64,000 bases of DNA from NCBI GenBank assembly GCA_010015655.1, contig ML976757.1, positions 62,001 to 126,000 on the forward strand, given 5' to 3'. The position numbers were made by a program, and so were the translations under genes. Numbering within the stretch: position 1 is the first letter of the stretch; every line of letters starts with the position of its first letter. This DNA is from Bimuria novae-zelandiae CBS 107.79. Its lineage: Eukaryota; Ascomycota; Dothideomycetes; Pleosporales; Didymosphaeriaceae. This document shows, in pieces, positions 1 through 10,915 of this stretch. The notes under the pieces were generated by a model. The model was not told the origin of the DNA. It ran no database searches and worked only from the letters and a program-made list of their open reading frames with translations.

Positions 1-121
1 TGCTTTGGTTGAGAGGGCTCGCGTCGTTCAAGGCACAGCTACGTTGGAGAGGATAAAGCGCGAGTGGACCCTCGTTCCTGCCTTATTTGGGGTGCGAGAG
101 ACCTGGTCCCTCTTTCCTACC

Positions 122-1253
122 ATGATATGTGAGTTAACCCATCGATGACACGCCTGGACCGATAGCACTTACTGACAGGACACACACCTCCAGGCTCCAT
201 CATATTCGCGTTTGCCGTCCATCTGGCTGCTCATTTGGTCCATGCCGCTGAATTTAATGTCACTGTTGGTATCCCACTCCACAAATTTGGTCGACCCCTG
301 ATCCAACAAGCGGCAGTCGGTGACGTAAGCAACCCTGTTCATTATCAAACTCAACCGCTGAGATATGCTGCAGACAGTCGTTTTCCAGTTCTATCCACCT
401 CAGCATTCGGTAGTGCGAGCAGACGAGGGAAATCCGTGTATACCCTACGAGTACTACCATTCAGGGAGTGGAGGGTTCTTCTCCGGCATGCAGACAGTTG
501 GCGTGAACGATCCGGTACGTCCATTGCACTGTTGGACTTGAAAGTCGCTCAAGTTCATTAGATACCTACTTGGACATTGCGCATAAATGACACGGAACCG
601 ATCTTCTTCTACTGCTCTGCTGAGGGATCATGCGTCGAACAGCAGATGGTAGGCGGCATTAACATGGTGTGTGGACTCTGTCTTTAGTGCATATGTCTGA
701 CTGTACTGATGCTAAGACGCACAAGAACCAAAGCACTCTCGATCGTCAGATCAAGCTCATCAACAAGGGTACAAGGATGCTCCAACCGGGTGAAGCCATC
801 CCGCCTGAAGGCACCGACATACCCACGCCTCAACCTCATGCTCATACCGCGCTCCCCCCCGGAGCCATTGTTGGTATCGCTGTCGGAGGTGCTGCCGTCC
901 TTGCTCTTGCAGCAGCACTGTTTTTCTTCGTGGGACGCGCGAAGACGTTGAATGAGTTCTTGAGGAGGCGAGATGGAAACGCACACGGCGGGTCGACTGG
1001 GCAAAAAATGGTGCAGAGCACCGGTTTCGAGGGCTGCGTACCCATCAAAGGGGACCAGCCGGCGCCGCCTGGTTACCCGCCAGCATACAGCTCCCCCGTT
1101 ATGGGAGGAGCGATGCACCCAGCTTACCGGCATGGTTCAGATGGAGGGTACATGAGGGATTCAGCGACGAGTCCTGGAGTAGAGGCGTGGAGATGGAGTA
1201 TGTATGATGGTCCACCACAAGAGATGGATGCACAGGGTATTGCTTCCAGGTAG
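122..1253 (+). CDS. Secreted cupredoxin-like protein with C-terminal membrane anchor
   Basis: I read five exons (122-128, 194-324, 374-514, 562-666, 717-1253), all with GT-AG introns of 47-65 nt and continuous phase, giving 306 residues. The N-terminus (MICSIIFAFAVHLAAHL) is a signal peptide. Next comes a plastocyanin-like fold: FNVTVGIP, VGDTVVFQF, a central PQHSVV histidine, NPCIPYE, GGFFSGM and IFFYCSAEGSCVEQQMVGGIN. In blue-copper proteins the ligands are His, Cys, His and Met. Here the second His position appears to be Ser (EGSC), so copper binding is doubtful. A Pro-rich linker leads to a hydrophobic helix at about residues 176-201 and a cytoplasmic tail of about 100 residues. The family is common among fungal serine-rich surface proteins; its role is unknown. 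The first 7-nt exon is inferred from splice phase and Kozak context and is the least certain part. Confidence 0.72.
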
Positions 1254-2470
1254 GTGGTGGCACACGCGTTCCTTCCCGAGATTTCGTTCCGCTGTCCGCA
1301 TTGCGCAATAAGGTTTTATCTTAACCCCTCATGTCATCATTAGCGACACTTAACGTTTGGTTGTTTGCCAATCATATCCTTCCTCGCTCTTCCCAATTAA
1401 TTATGACATGTTCGTGACTTCCCAGCCACGGCGACGCTCTGGAGGCGCCACCTGTTCTGGAAGCACTCTTCGGTCCTTCCAGGGCGATAACAATACGACG
1501 GACCTGAATCGTGCCTTGCATGTGTGTGGCTCGCAGGCCTGTCTGAGATAAGCGAGGAACGCCCCGAAATTGCAACCGGATGCGCACCACGCCGAAGTTA
1601 AAGTAAACTCGGAAATACCAGGTTTACTTGCGAGTCAAACACACTACTGCGGGGCGGATTCTGCAGTGGTGACTTTGTACCAGACGCCAATGGCAACTGA
1701 CGTTTCGATGGGCTACACGAGTCGGGAAAGCAACGTGGTATCGGCACCTCCTAGGCCACACAGTACGACCATAGCTGGGAATGCTACGTGCGGCCACAGT
1801 GAGTGCCTGGGTCGTCCGCATTCGCCACATGCGAGCCGAGGATCATCTTTACATGCAACAGGCGGGAGCAGTGGGGACGCGCGACGGCGCCGCTGTTCTA
1901 TAGACGGAGGGAGCGTGCGTGGATGCTGGCCCTCTGCCTGAGAACAGTGTCACAGGCGGGCTGCAGAGGACGGTCGCACATCCACTTCGGAAGCTTTTTC
2001 AGCTGCACAGCTCACTCTTCATACATCAGTGGGCGCTGCCCGTTCCAGCGCACGGTTTCAAGCCTCTTTTTTGGGGAACTTTCTTTGACGCCTCGCGCCG
2101 GAAGCAGCAGCAGTTCCTAGACGGGTCGGAGTTCATTGTATGATCCCTGTCGGCAGATCAATTCAAACGGTGCATCCCCGAATCTCACCTCCTATCCCAA
2201 AAGCGAGCGCGTTTCACCTCATCACCCGTCCCGCCTTCTCTCTTAGACACGAGCGGCCTGCCGTGGAGTGTTGAGGGAGTCACCCATCACAATCGTTCTC
2301 CACCGCCCGCCGCCCGAAGCTTGCGCATCCTCCCGCGGTGCTTCTCCAGCCTGCAGCGCAGGGTCCAATCAATTGTTGTGCAGCACGCCTTGCTATAATT
2401 AAAAGGTGCCCATACAACAACAACCACCTGTGTCGCAGCCTCTGCGGGGGGCTTCCGGGGAGCGCACCCA
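1254..2470. other. Intergenic region, no gene recognised
   Basis: This 1.2-kb spacer separates two plus-strand genes. It contains several short open frames on both strands, none with recognisable composition, splice structure or domain. The right part is pyrimidine-rich (about 2160-2330) and precedes an AT-rich patch at about 2392-2402, a plausible promoter and leader of the downstream gene. Confidence 0.5.
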
Positions 2471-5400
2471 ATGAATCACCAGCGCAGTCGCAGCGATGCG
2501 GGCGAGCTCTCGTCCCCGCGCTCCAGCAGGGCTCCCAGCTTCAGCAGCGACAGGCCTTCGCTCGCAGGCTCAGTGACCTTCCAGATGCCCTCGAGCGTGC
2601 GTCCCGCGCCCGCCTACATCGCCGCCTCGGTCGCCTCGCAAATCGTCACTGACCACCACAATGCGCAACTCCGCGAAGACGCCGCCGGCTCCGACAACGA
2701 GGACGGTGGAGGCCTGTCCAACGCGCTCTTCAACGAGCAGGCCCTGTCTCTCCTCAATGCTTTCCTCGACCATCTGCTCTTCGCCTTCCTATCCACGGCG
2801 CGCTCGCCATCGCTGACCGCGATCCGCCCCGCCATCACCGAGGTGCTCAAGCCGCGTCTGGCCCGGGAGGCTATGGCGATGGCGGATGAAGAGTTGGAGG
2901 GGCTGCTGGCCGGCGAGGATGACGAGGAATTCCCGGCGCACGAGGGAAAGGAAGACGAATCGTGGGACGTGGAGAAGGTCTGGAAGCGCACCCGCTTGCG
3001 AATCATGGTGTACACACGACTGGGCGAGCTGGAGGACGAGGACGAGGAACGATATGTCCAGCAGGAGCGCGGCCTCAGCATGGACGAAAGCGACGATGAC
3101 GAAGCTGGCCTCGTGTCGTGGGCCTCTGCTATCTTTTTGACCTCCATTATCGAACATATAGCTGAGCAAACCCTGCTCGTGTCCGGCCAAGCTGCCTGGA
3201 CCAGAATTTCGGCGAGAGCGCGCAAGATGGCCCGGCAGTCGGTCGACGGCGAGGAGCAGACGCCTGAGCGCATCATCATCGAAGAACACGACGTAGAAAA
3301 GATCGCGTTGAACTCGGCGCTTGGCAGGCTCTGGAGAACTTGGAAGAAGCGCGTACGGACCCCTATCTCGCCGCTGTCGCCACGCGTCATTCGCTCTATG
3401 AGCAGCTACTCCAGCCTTCATCGACGGCATATGAGTTACGACACTGACCATGGATCTACCATCGACCACGTTCCCGAAGTACCCGAATACAAGCCTACCG
3501 AGACGGAGATTGCTGCGAATATTCCACTGCCTATCGGAGACAACGATGTGAACGAGATCGAGGTCCCTGGCCTGGCACGAACTTTCGAGGAAGGCGAGAG
3601 CAGTGGCACGGAAACGACTGTGGCCCATTCTCAGCGCCCGTCCAGCGCCGTTATGCTCACGCCTGCCGAGCAGCTCAGGAGCCGGACTGCTAAAGCGCGG
3701 CCCGTCTCTGTTCCCCCTCCCGCCAGGAAGTCGCTCGTCATGCCTACATTCTTCGGAGACGAGGCCACTGAGCAGGGAATAGTGTCCGATGACGATTCAT
3801 ATATCCATGATGAGCGCCAGGAAGGCATACATCATGATGACGCTGACGATTTAAATGGGGAACATGAGCCGGATGCTGATATGGTGGCTTTCGCAGCTTC
3901 CACTGGTATGGGTTTTGGTATGGCTCCATCCATGGGTCCGATCAGCACAGAAAAGAGTAGTGGTCCCAACAAGGAGGAAGACAACGCAGACACTCCCACG
4001 CAGGCCAACTACCACGGTGAGTCTCGAGTGCTTGTATCGAAACGTCTATCACTTGAAAAACCCGGTCCGCCAGGTATTGTCCGTACATTTTCGACGCGGA
4101 GCTCAAGCTTGAGGAGTCAGAATAGGAGTCAGCCAAACTCACCAGGCATGACACCTACTTTAGAGTCAAGGTCATTCCTCGAGGATGGCAATTCGGACGA
4201 TGATGCTGGTAAATCTGAAGCTATTGGGGTGGCGCACACCTCGAATGTCCCGATTCCTTCGCCTACTCCGCCAACCGAACCTAATGTTAGCGATTTGGCT
4301 TACGGTCATGCAAAGCATCCTTCACACGGCGGATACGTTGAGGTTCCTCCTCGGCAGACTGCTCCGACTGCCATCCATGTTCGCAGCACTCCTACACCCG
4401 ACGGAACGAGAGCATCCGATCCACCAGTCGCTCGCAAAGAGACTCAACGCAGAGAGCTTCTTCAGCGGGAAGTCAACGTTCCACCACCGCGACTGCGCGA
4501 AGCCACTCCACCGAGAACGCGACTTTCATCATTGCAAGAAACCGAACCCTGGGAGTCCAGGCAGCAGAAGCAACCAGTCCTCCCTGAGAAATCTGCACGC
4601 CGAATGAGTCCTACGGAACGCGTCGCTGGATATGCCTCTCCACAGCGTGCCCGTGAATCTCCTGTGGCCGTGGCTGAACGGTCGGCGCATCTGAAATCGG
4701 GTGAAAGCTCGCCCCGCTCTAGGACTGCAACGACGGATGGGCCTCTCGATCCCAAGTTATCGCTCAAGCGTATCTCATCATCTTCTTCTTCGACTGCTGG
4801 CCGATCGGTTAGCACATCGATCCTTCACAGCGCCCGCGATTCGGGTACCAGTCTAGATGGCCGCCCACGCGGCCTCAGTGGTCGCATGTCCGAGGAAGAT
4901 CGGCAACGGGAGTTCGACTCGATTGTTAAAAGTGATGAGACTGTCAAGGTCACTCTCACGCCCCAAAACGTGCGCGATATCGATGTGAGTTATTCTTCTA
5001 CAGCCTGCCTGTACAATTGACTGATTGCAAAAGGAACCCGTTGTCGAGAAGCAGGTTGAGTCACCCAAGGCTTCCCCCAACCCGAGATCTTCGGTCACTG
5101 TATACCCGCCCGTCAGTGCAAACAGGGACAGCCAATTCGGATCCCAGCATCTGCCAGCTAGAACTGCTCCACGACCCACCGGACCTACTCCGTCATCTGG
5201 CAGCAGGGGCTTCATGAAGAAGCCCTTGGCGCGAGAACCGCAAGTGAAGGGAGAATCCATGCGCGACTTTGCCGACTTCATTCGATCAACAGGTCCAGCA
5301 CCCGGCGACGTGAAGCCTGTACAGCGATTCAATCTTAATGGAAACAATGCGAAATCGTCTAATACGTCATCTTCTTCTATCGGTCGCAAGTTATCGACAA

Positions 5401-6377
5401 GACAGGCATCTTCGCATTCTCATACTAGCTCTCTTGCCGGTGATGGTCCATCCACAAAGCCTCGCATTCACATGGAGCCTCGTAGCCCCGCCGGCCAGCG
5501 TAGCGGTAATGACGACCTTATCGACTTCATTCGCCAAGGACCTCCCAACTCGAACAACGGCCAGCATAGGATTCCTAGATCAGTCGCACCGTTCAGAACG
5601 ACTGTAGACTCTGACCAGTTCGACCATATGCTGGATAACGGAAACGTTGAGTCGGCATATGGCTCGCAAGTTTCTACGGCCTCCAAGCAGTCCACCCAAA
5701 CCTCCAACTCGAGGACCGGCCTCTTGCCTAAGCAGAACGTTACCCAGCCTGCGTATTCCAATACTCCGCAACAACTGTCAGGGAGCATGTCAAACGCCGA
5801 GCCCCAGATTACTCGCACCCGCCGGCGCGTCAAAGATCCTTACGCCATCGATGGTGATGACGATGAAGACGAGGACCTCCTTACGGCGCTTCCGAAATCC
5901 AACAAGCCTGCTCAAAGGGAGGAAAGCATGATGGACTTCTTGAATAGCATGGAGCCGCCCTCGAATAGCCCGCCACAAGCCTTCATGCTCAGTCCGGAGA
6001 CGATCGCTGCGGCAAAGGCCCGCGCTGCCGCTCAGAAGAACGGTGCAAACGGTTACTCTCAGCCTAGCACCTTGACGTCTCCGACATCCGCCTCCAGGAA
6101 TGGCACGAACGGTCGATCCGGCGCCATGCAGGCGAACATCTCCACCAACATCACGTCGAACCCTGCTCGCGGTGGCTACCAATCCAAGCTGCAAGCCCGT
6201 GGCGCCACCAGCGAGCCTCGCGCTAGTCGTTCTGCTACTAATGATTTGGTCGACTTCCTCCGCAATTCGGGACCGCCTGAGCCGCCTGCACCTGCACCAG
6301 GTGCGACTATCAAAAAAGAAGACAAACCGAGCAAGGCGAAGTTTTGGCGGAAGAAAACCTACGGCGACATGCCTTAA
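2471..6377 (+). CDS. Large disordered protein with conserved acidic helical N-terminal region
   Basis: Two exons (2471-4984 and 5034-6377) flank a 49-nt GT-AG intron. The phase is exact and the protein has 1285 residues. Residues about 60-300 are the only ordered-looking part: hydrophobic helices (ALSLLNAFLDHLLFAFL; AIFLTSIIEHIAEQTLLVSG) interleaved with acidic runs, somewhat like a histone-fold pair, and ending in ALGRLWRTWKKR. The rest is Ser/Pro/Thr/Arg-rich and low in order. Four related short motifs occur in the second exon (DFADFIRSTGP, DLIDFIRQGPP, MMDFLNSMEPP, DLVDFLRNSGPP). The C-terminus is basic (KAKFWRKKTYGDMP). Proteins of this build in Dothideomycetes are often labelled Flo11-like by low-complexity similarity. 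I see no signal peptide or GPI signal, so I do not call it a flocculin. Its function is unknown. Confidence 0.85.
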
Positions 6378-6996
6378 TCTCACACCACCTCTTTCTCGAC
6401 CGATGCCACTGTCTTGGTCGATTTTTTTTCTTTGTGCATTGTTTACTAGACAACTTCTCGATTGCTTTGGGCATCCATTCATCATGCAATTTGTTCATGA
6501 AATCTGAGGAGGATCCCGGCCATTTCGACATACTTTTATGATACCAGGTTTGGAGACACTCTTTATCTATCATATGGGGGCTTGATTTGGCGGTTTGTGA
6601 GCTCGCATATATGCATATAGGATGCTTGATGAGGTGCAACGTGTTGTAAGTAGAAGAAATGACCAATTGGACTTTAACTCGACGTGCAAAGGAGAGAGGA
6701 GCTTTTAGTACTTTGATCCTCAGTTATCTGTCTTGGAGTAACACAAGGGTAATTAGCGACTGGGGTGTCTAGATATTGCGATCACGTCAGCGCACCAGGC
6801 GACATCAATACTGTACTTTGAAGGGAACATACGGCCGAAGAAGTGCAATGCGGTTAGCCCGTCTGGCATCTAACCTCGGTCCGGTAAGCGCCCCTCGCGA
6901 CATCTTCTACATGTATCACCAGACATCCTGCCTCAGCACCGCAAGAACCTGTCAGCTTATATACATCTCTATACAAACTCACCCGCAAAAACAACA
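6378..6996. promoter_or_regulatory. Spacer with probable core promoter of the FAD oxidase gene
   Basis: This is a 3' flank followed by a 5' flank. A TATA-like stretch (cttatatacatc, about 6956-6967) lies roughly 35-40 bp before the chosen ATG at 6997. A short upstream frame starting at 6848 could be a leader exon, but I could not join it convincingly to the oxidase. No other gene is seen. Confidence 0.4.
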
Positions 6997-8683
6997 ATGG
7001 CGGAATCAGACAAATCAACCCTGGCCCCCGCAGACTACCCACCCCGAACCTACAACCACTCCCCCTCCTCCATCGCCGCCCTCATCCGCGTCATCACCCA
7101 AGCCTCCCCTTCTATATCCTACTCTATCAACCCTACAGACCTCGTCCCGACAGCGTCGACTCCCCACTCGTATGCGCCCCCCGAGCAGGTTGCCAAAGCA
7201 GTGTTTTACCCCTCCACCACGGAGGATGTGTCGGTGATTTTAAAAGAGTGTCACACGAGGAGGGTGGCGGTTACGGCGTATTCGGGGGGCACAAGTTTGC
7301 CGGGGGCGCTGGCCAATGCGAGGGGGGGCGTGTGTGTGCATTTTGGGAAGATGGATAGGGTGCTGGGAGTGGGGGAGGGGGGGTTGGATGTTAGGGTTCA
7401 GCCGGGGGTAGGGTGGGTGGAAGTTAATGCGTGAGTTTGCTTTCGTTCTAGGTATTTAGGTTAGAGGTGAGTGAGTAGAGAGGAGGTGAGGTGAGAAGTT
7501 GTGGACGTGGAAATGTGATGGCTCAGAGCGCATTGCTGATTGAAGTTGGTGCGCAGATACCTTGCACCTAAAGGGTTGTTCTTCCCCGTAGATCCGGCGC
7601 CGGGCGCGAAGATAGGCGGGATGGTGAGCCGACTTCGCAATCTGATTTGAAGGGAAGTTGATACAGTGGTAGATTGCAATGAGCTGCTCTGGCACGAACG
7701 CGTACCGCTACGGTACGATGAAGGAATGGGTAATATCCATCACTGCCGTCCTTGCAGACGGGACCGTAATCACAACACGCAAAAGACCTCGCAAATCCTC
7801 CGCAGGCTACGACCTCACGCATCTGATCATCGGCTCCGAAGGCACCCTCGCCCTGGTAACAGAAGCCGTGCTAAAAATCACGCCCTTGCCCCAGAATCTC
7901 CACGTCGGACTTGCCACGTTCCCCACGCTGCAAGCGGGCGTCGACACCGCGCTCGCTATCCTCAAGAGTGGACACTTACTCGAGGCCATTGAGCTCGCCG
8001 ACAAGGAGTGCATGCAGGCCATCAACCACTCTTCCCTCGCGAAACAACACATGGCCGAAACACCCACGCTCTTCGTCAAATTCGCAGGCTCAAAAGAGAC
8101 GGTGGACTCGCAGATCGCTTTTGTGAAAAAGACGTGCGAGGAAAATAGGAGTACCGCTTTCGAAGCGTCGAACAGCAAAGAGCGGGTTGAGACGATATGG
8201 GGCGCAAGGAAATGCATCGGAAACGCCCTCGTCACCATGAAGACCCTCCCCACCGACCACTTCCTTAGCACCGACGCCGCGGTCCCCATTCCCGCTATGG
8301 CGACACTCATCCAGGAGACCGCGCGCATCATCCAAAACCAGCCTTTCTCAACGGAAAACTGGTTCTGCGCGAACGTTGGGCATGTTGGAGATGGGAACGT
8401 GCATACCGCTATCGTGTGCCCGGTCGAGGATAAAGAGAAGGCGGAGCAGGTGCTGGTTGAGGTGCAGAGACTGGCGTTGAGACTGGAGGGGACAATTACG
8501 GGGGAGCACGGCGTGGGATTGAAGTTGAGGGGGATGTTGGTGGAGGAGGTGGGGGAGGAGGGGGTAGGCGTTATGAGGAGTGTGAAGAGGGCGTTGGATC
8601 CGAGGGGGATATTGAATCCGGATAAGGTGTTTATGTTAGATGGAGAGGAAAGTCGAGGTAATGTGAAGCTGGAGAAACTGTAG
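6997..8683 (+). CDS. FAD-linked D-lactate dehydrogenase-like oxidase
   Basis: Three exons (6997-7430, 7557-7623, 7673-8683) encode 503 residues. Residues about 65-230 form an FAD-binding PCMH domain (PSTTEDVSVILKEC, YSGGTSLPGA, VDPAPGAKIGGM, CSGTNAYRYGTMKEW). The C-terminal half is an FAD-oxidase_C domain with HVGDGNVH and ITGEHGVG. These motifs are typical of cytochrome-linked D-lactate dehydrogenases and D-2-hydroxyglutarate dehydrogenases, which oxidise 2-hydroxy acids to 2-oxo acids. GTNAYRYGTMKEW favours the D-lactate branch. No mitochondrial presequence follows the chosen start. The first intron is long (126 nt) and in the first exon the base use becomes very G-rich towards its end. The second intron (49 nt) is fixed by conservation of the IGGM...SCSGTN junction. 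Confidence 0.86.
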
Positions 8684-9228
8684 GAAAGGAGGCAATATAA
8701 GGGAAGGGTTAGGTTTTAAATGGAGGACGGTGGGGGCTTAAGAAGGGGTGGATAAGGGACTGGGTACATTGCTTATGAGACTACTCCGCTGCTCTACAAG
8801 GGCTTATCCTGACAACCTGACGGCGCAAGGCCGTGCATCATGCTCAGTGGAGGGATTTCTTCAAAATTCACACGGTCATTTGTGCTAAGTAAAATACTTG
8901 CCGCTAAGGCATAATGTAAATCGCCACGTTATTCCTGCAGCCCAACGGTTTTGCGATCTGTGGGGATAATATATGAATTCTTACTTATCGCATATTCGTC
9001 TCCTTAGGCCATTTTCTTCGGACCTCAACAAAGTCAACCAGGAGTCGGCGGAGTAGTCGCATTGATACACGCTTGCGAGAGGAAAAATTTCGAGCATTTT
9101 TGGGATGCGGCAGACGGAAATCTCGATCGGTCAATTGGCGCTGAAAGACTTCGTAGCCCATGAGGTAGCTGTAGGGTTTGCTGTGCGGGCATACGTAGAT
9201 TGCGTGGAACGTCTACTACAGCTCGAAT
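8684..9228. other. Intergenic region between convergent genes
   Basis: This is the 3' flanks of the oxidase and of the minus-strand F-box-like gene. I see no gene, repeat or RNA in it. Confidence 0.5.
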
Positions 9229-10427
9229 TTAGAAAGTGGGGGCTTTCCAGGAGCTGCTTGGCGTGATCTTCTTCCGCATTTCCGCTGAATTCTTGTCCAA
9301 AAACTCCTTGTCGGGAGTGAGTGGATACAAGACGTAGGAGTCGTCATGGTCGAATTGTCCAGCACTAGGGAGGTGGCCAGGCCAGCTTATGGTGCAAGAA
9401 GCGGGACACAAGCACTTAGGGACCTGTCACACTTAGAATCGTCGAGAAACCTAGAGAGACCTTTGTCATACTTGGTCGGTTCTATACGTTGAACAAAAAG
9501 CTTCGCGATTTCCTCTTCCCAATCGAATATAGGGAAGCCGGTGCTTAGGTTTCGCTCGATGTATGCTTGATCATAGAGGTGCTTCCACTTCTTGAGGATG
9601 GTGCTTTTCACGGCTCCTGAGAGCTTGACATTCTTGATATGCTTTAGGTAAGGGAACGCTGCCAGGGCGACGTAGTCCACAGCAGTTCTCATGCAAGGAC
9701 CTAAGTAGCCTTGGGGATAGCCCATGCGTGAGAGACCTCCCTCATCCCTCCAATATTCTCCCCAATGGTTGCGGGGATCCACATAAGGGCTGCGGAAATA
9801 CAATTCCACCGTGTTGATTGTCCTTATGTCCTTGAAAGCTCGAGCTGGAGCTCCCTTGGGCCAAAAGGAGAGGAAGGGATCGATCAAGATGCCGAACATG
9901 TCGAAGTGTTCTTCGAGACCGAATTTAAGTTGGACGACCGTTAGCTAGTTGTATTTCGGGCTTCCAGGCGACGTAGAATCAAGAATTAATAGAATTTCCA
10001 GCGCTACGACCTCATCCGCGAAGTGCTTGACCGTGCCTTTCCAGAGCGCCGCCGAGGCTTCTCCCTTTACTTGTTTCGATACGCGCAGAATCTCCCAAAT
10101 TGGAGCAACTGGAAGGGCATTAGGATCCAAAGATTTGTCATTATGGTGGCGACCGAAAGCCTGACGACTGTTGACGAAGACGTGGCTGTGTTTCCCGAGT
10201 TGTCCATTTCGATAGCTGTATTTGAACCACTCCATAGGGTATATGTTATTCCCGAGGATCTGCTGGAAGATAAGTGTGCAGAGCTCGGCGGGTAGAAACA
10301 TCAATGGAAAGTGCTTATCATTCTTTCCCCACCAGATGCGCTGCGCCTTCCAGCCGCTATCTCCCTGCAATTGCTTCTCTCGCTTATGCTCCATCAGCCA
10401 GCTGAAATTTCCTAAACATGTCGACAC
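9229..10427 (-). pseudogene. F-box-like protein gene broken by an in-frame stop
   Basis: The minus-strand reading starts at 10427. Residues about 38-55 (FPLMFLPAELCTLIFQQILG) resemble a fungal F-box-like motif, followed by LRVSKQVKGEASAALWKGTVKHF, common in short ascomycete F-box-like proteins. The reading is halted by TAG at 9945-9947 and continues in the same frame for another 180 codons (VQLKFGLEEHFDMFGILIDPF...). No GT-AG intron could remove the stop. Near 9430-9390 the frame must change again to reach GQFDHDDSYVLYPLTPDKEFL. A 41-nt weak-donor intron would do this, as would a frameshift. The TAG lies in a context where a C-to-T change at CpA (plus strand) would convert a Trp codon, as RIP does. 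It is probably inactive unless the stop is an assembly error. Confidence 0.7.
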
Positions 10428-10915
10428 CTCGAGAGCCTTAAGTGACAGACAGCTCTATAGGTGACAAGTGACCTGTCAGTTAGGACGTCGCGAAAGCCCT
10501 CCATTTCGTGAGCCAACTACGATGAGAGGTATAGATAGGTTTAAGAAGGAGATGTTTTTACTGATAAGGCTAGGATCCACAGAGTCTTTTATGATTTTGA
10601 GAATAAACTTGAGTGATATAAATCCGGCGTTTGGGTGTTACTTCAACAGCACAATAACCAAACAACCTCATTCCCCAGCTCTAACTAATCTATTATTTTT
10701 TGTTTGCTGTGATTGCTATCTTTGCTTCAACAAGCTTAAGCTAAGTTAAAAGAAAGCAGTTAATTAGTAAATGCCTAACGAGGCTGATTGATCCTAAACA
10801 ATAGAGAAAACCGTTTTTTTGTACTCAACTATCTCGGTACCATACATGCTTGTCGAAGTCGGCACATGAGATGCCAATCCCTAGCCGTGCCTCCTTAGCA
10901 GTCCCATATGCTTCC
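10428..10915. other. Intergenic region, no gene recognised
   Basis: Moderately AT-rich spacer between two minus-strand genes. The short plus-strand open frames here have no recognisable features. Confidence 0.5.

Noticed and set aside
1570..1941. 123-codon plus-strand frame between the first two genes
   Set aside because: No recognisable composition, splice signals or domain. It overlaps other equally long frames.
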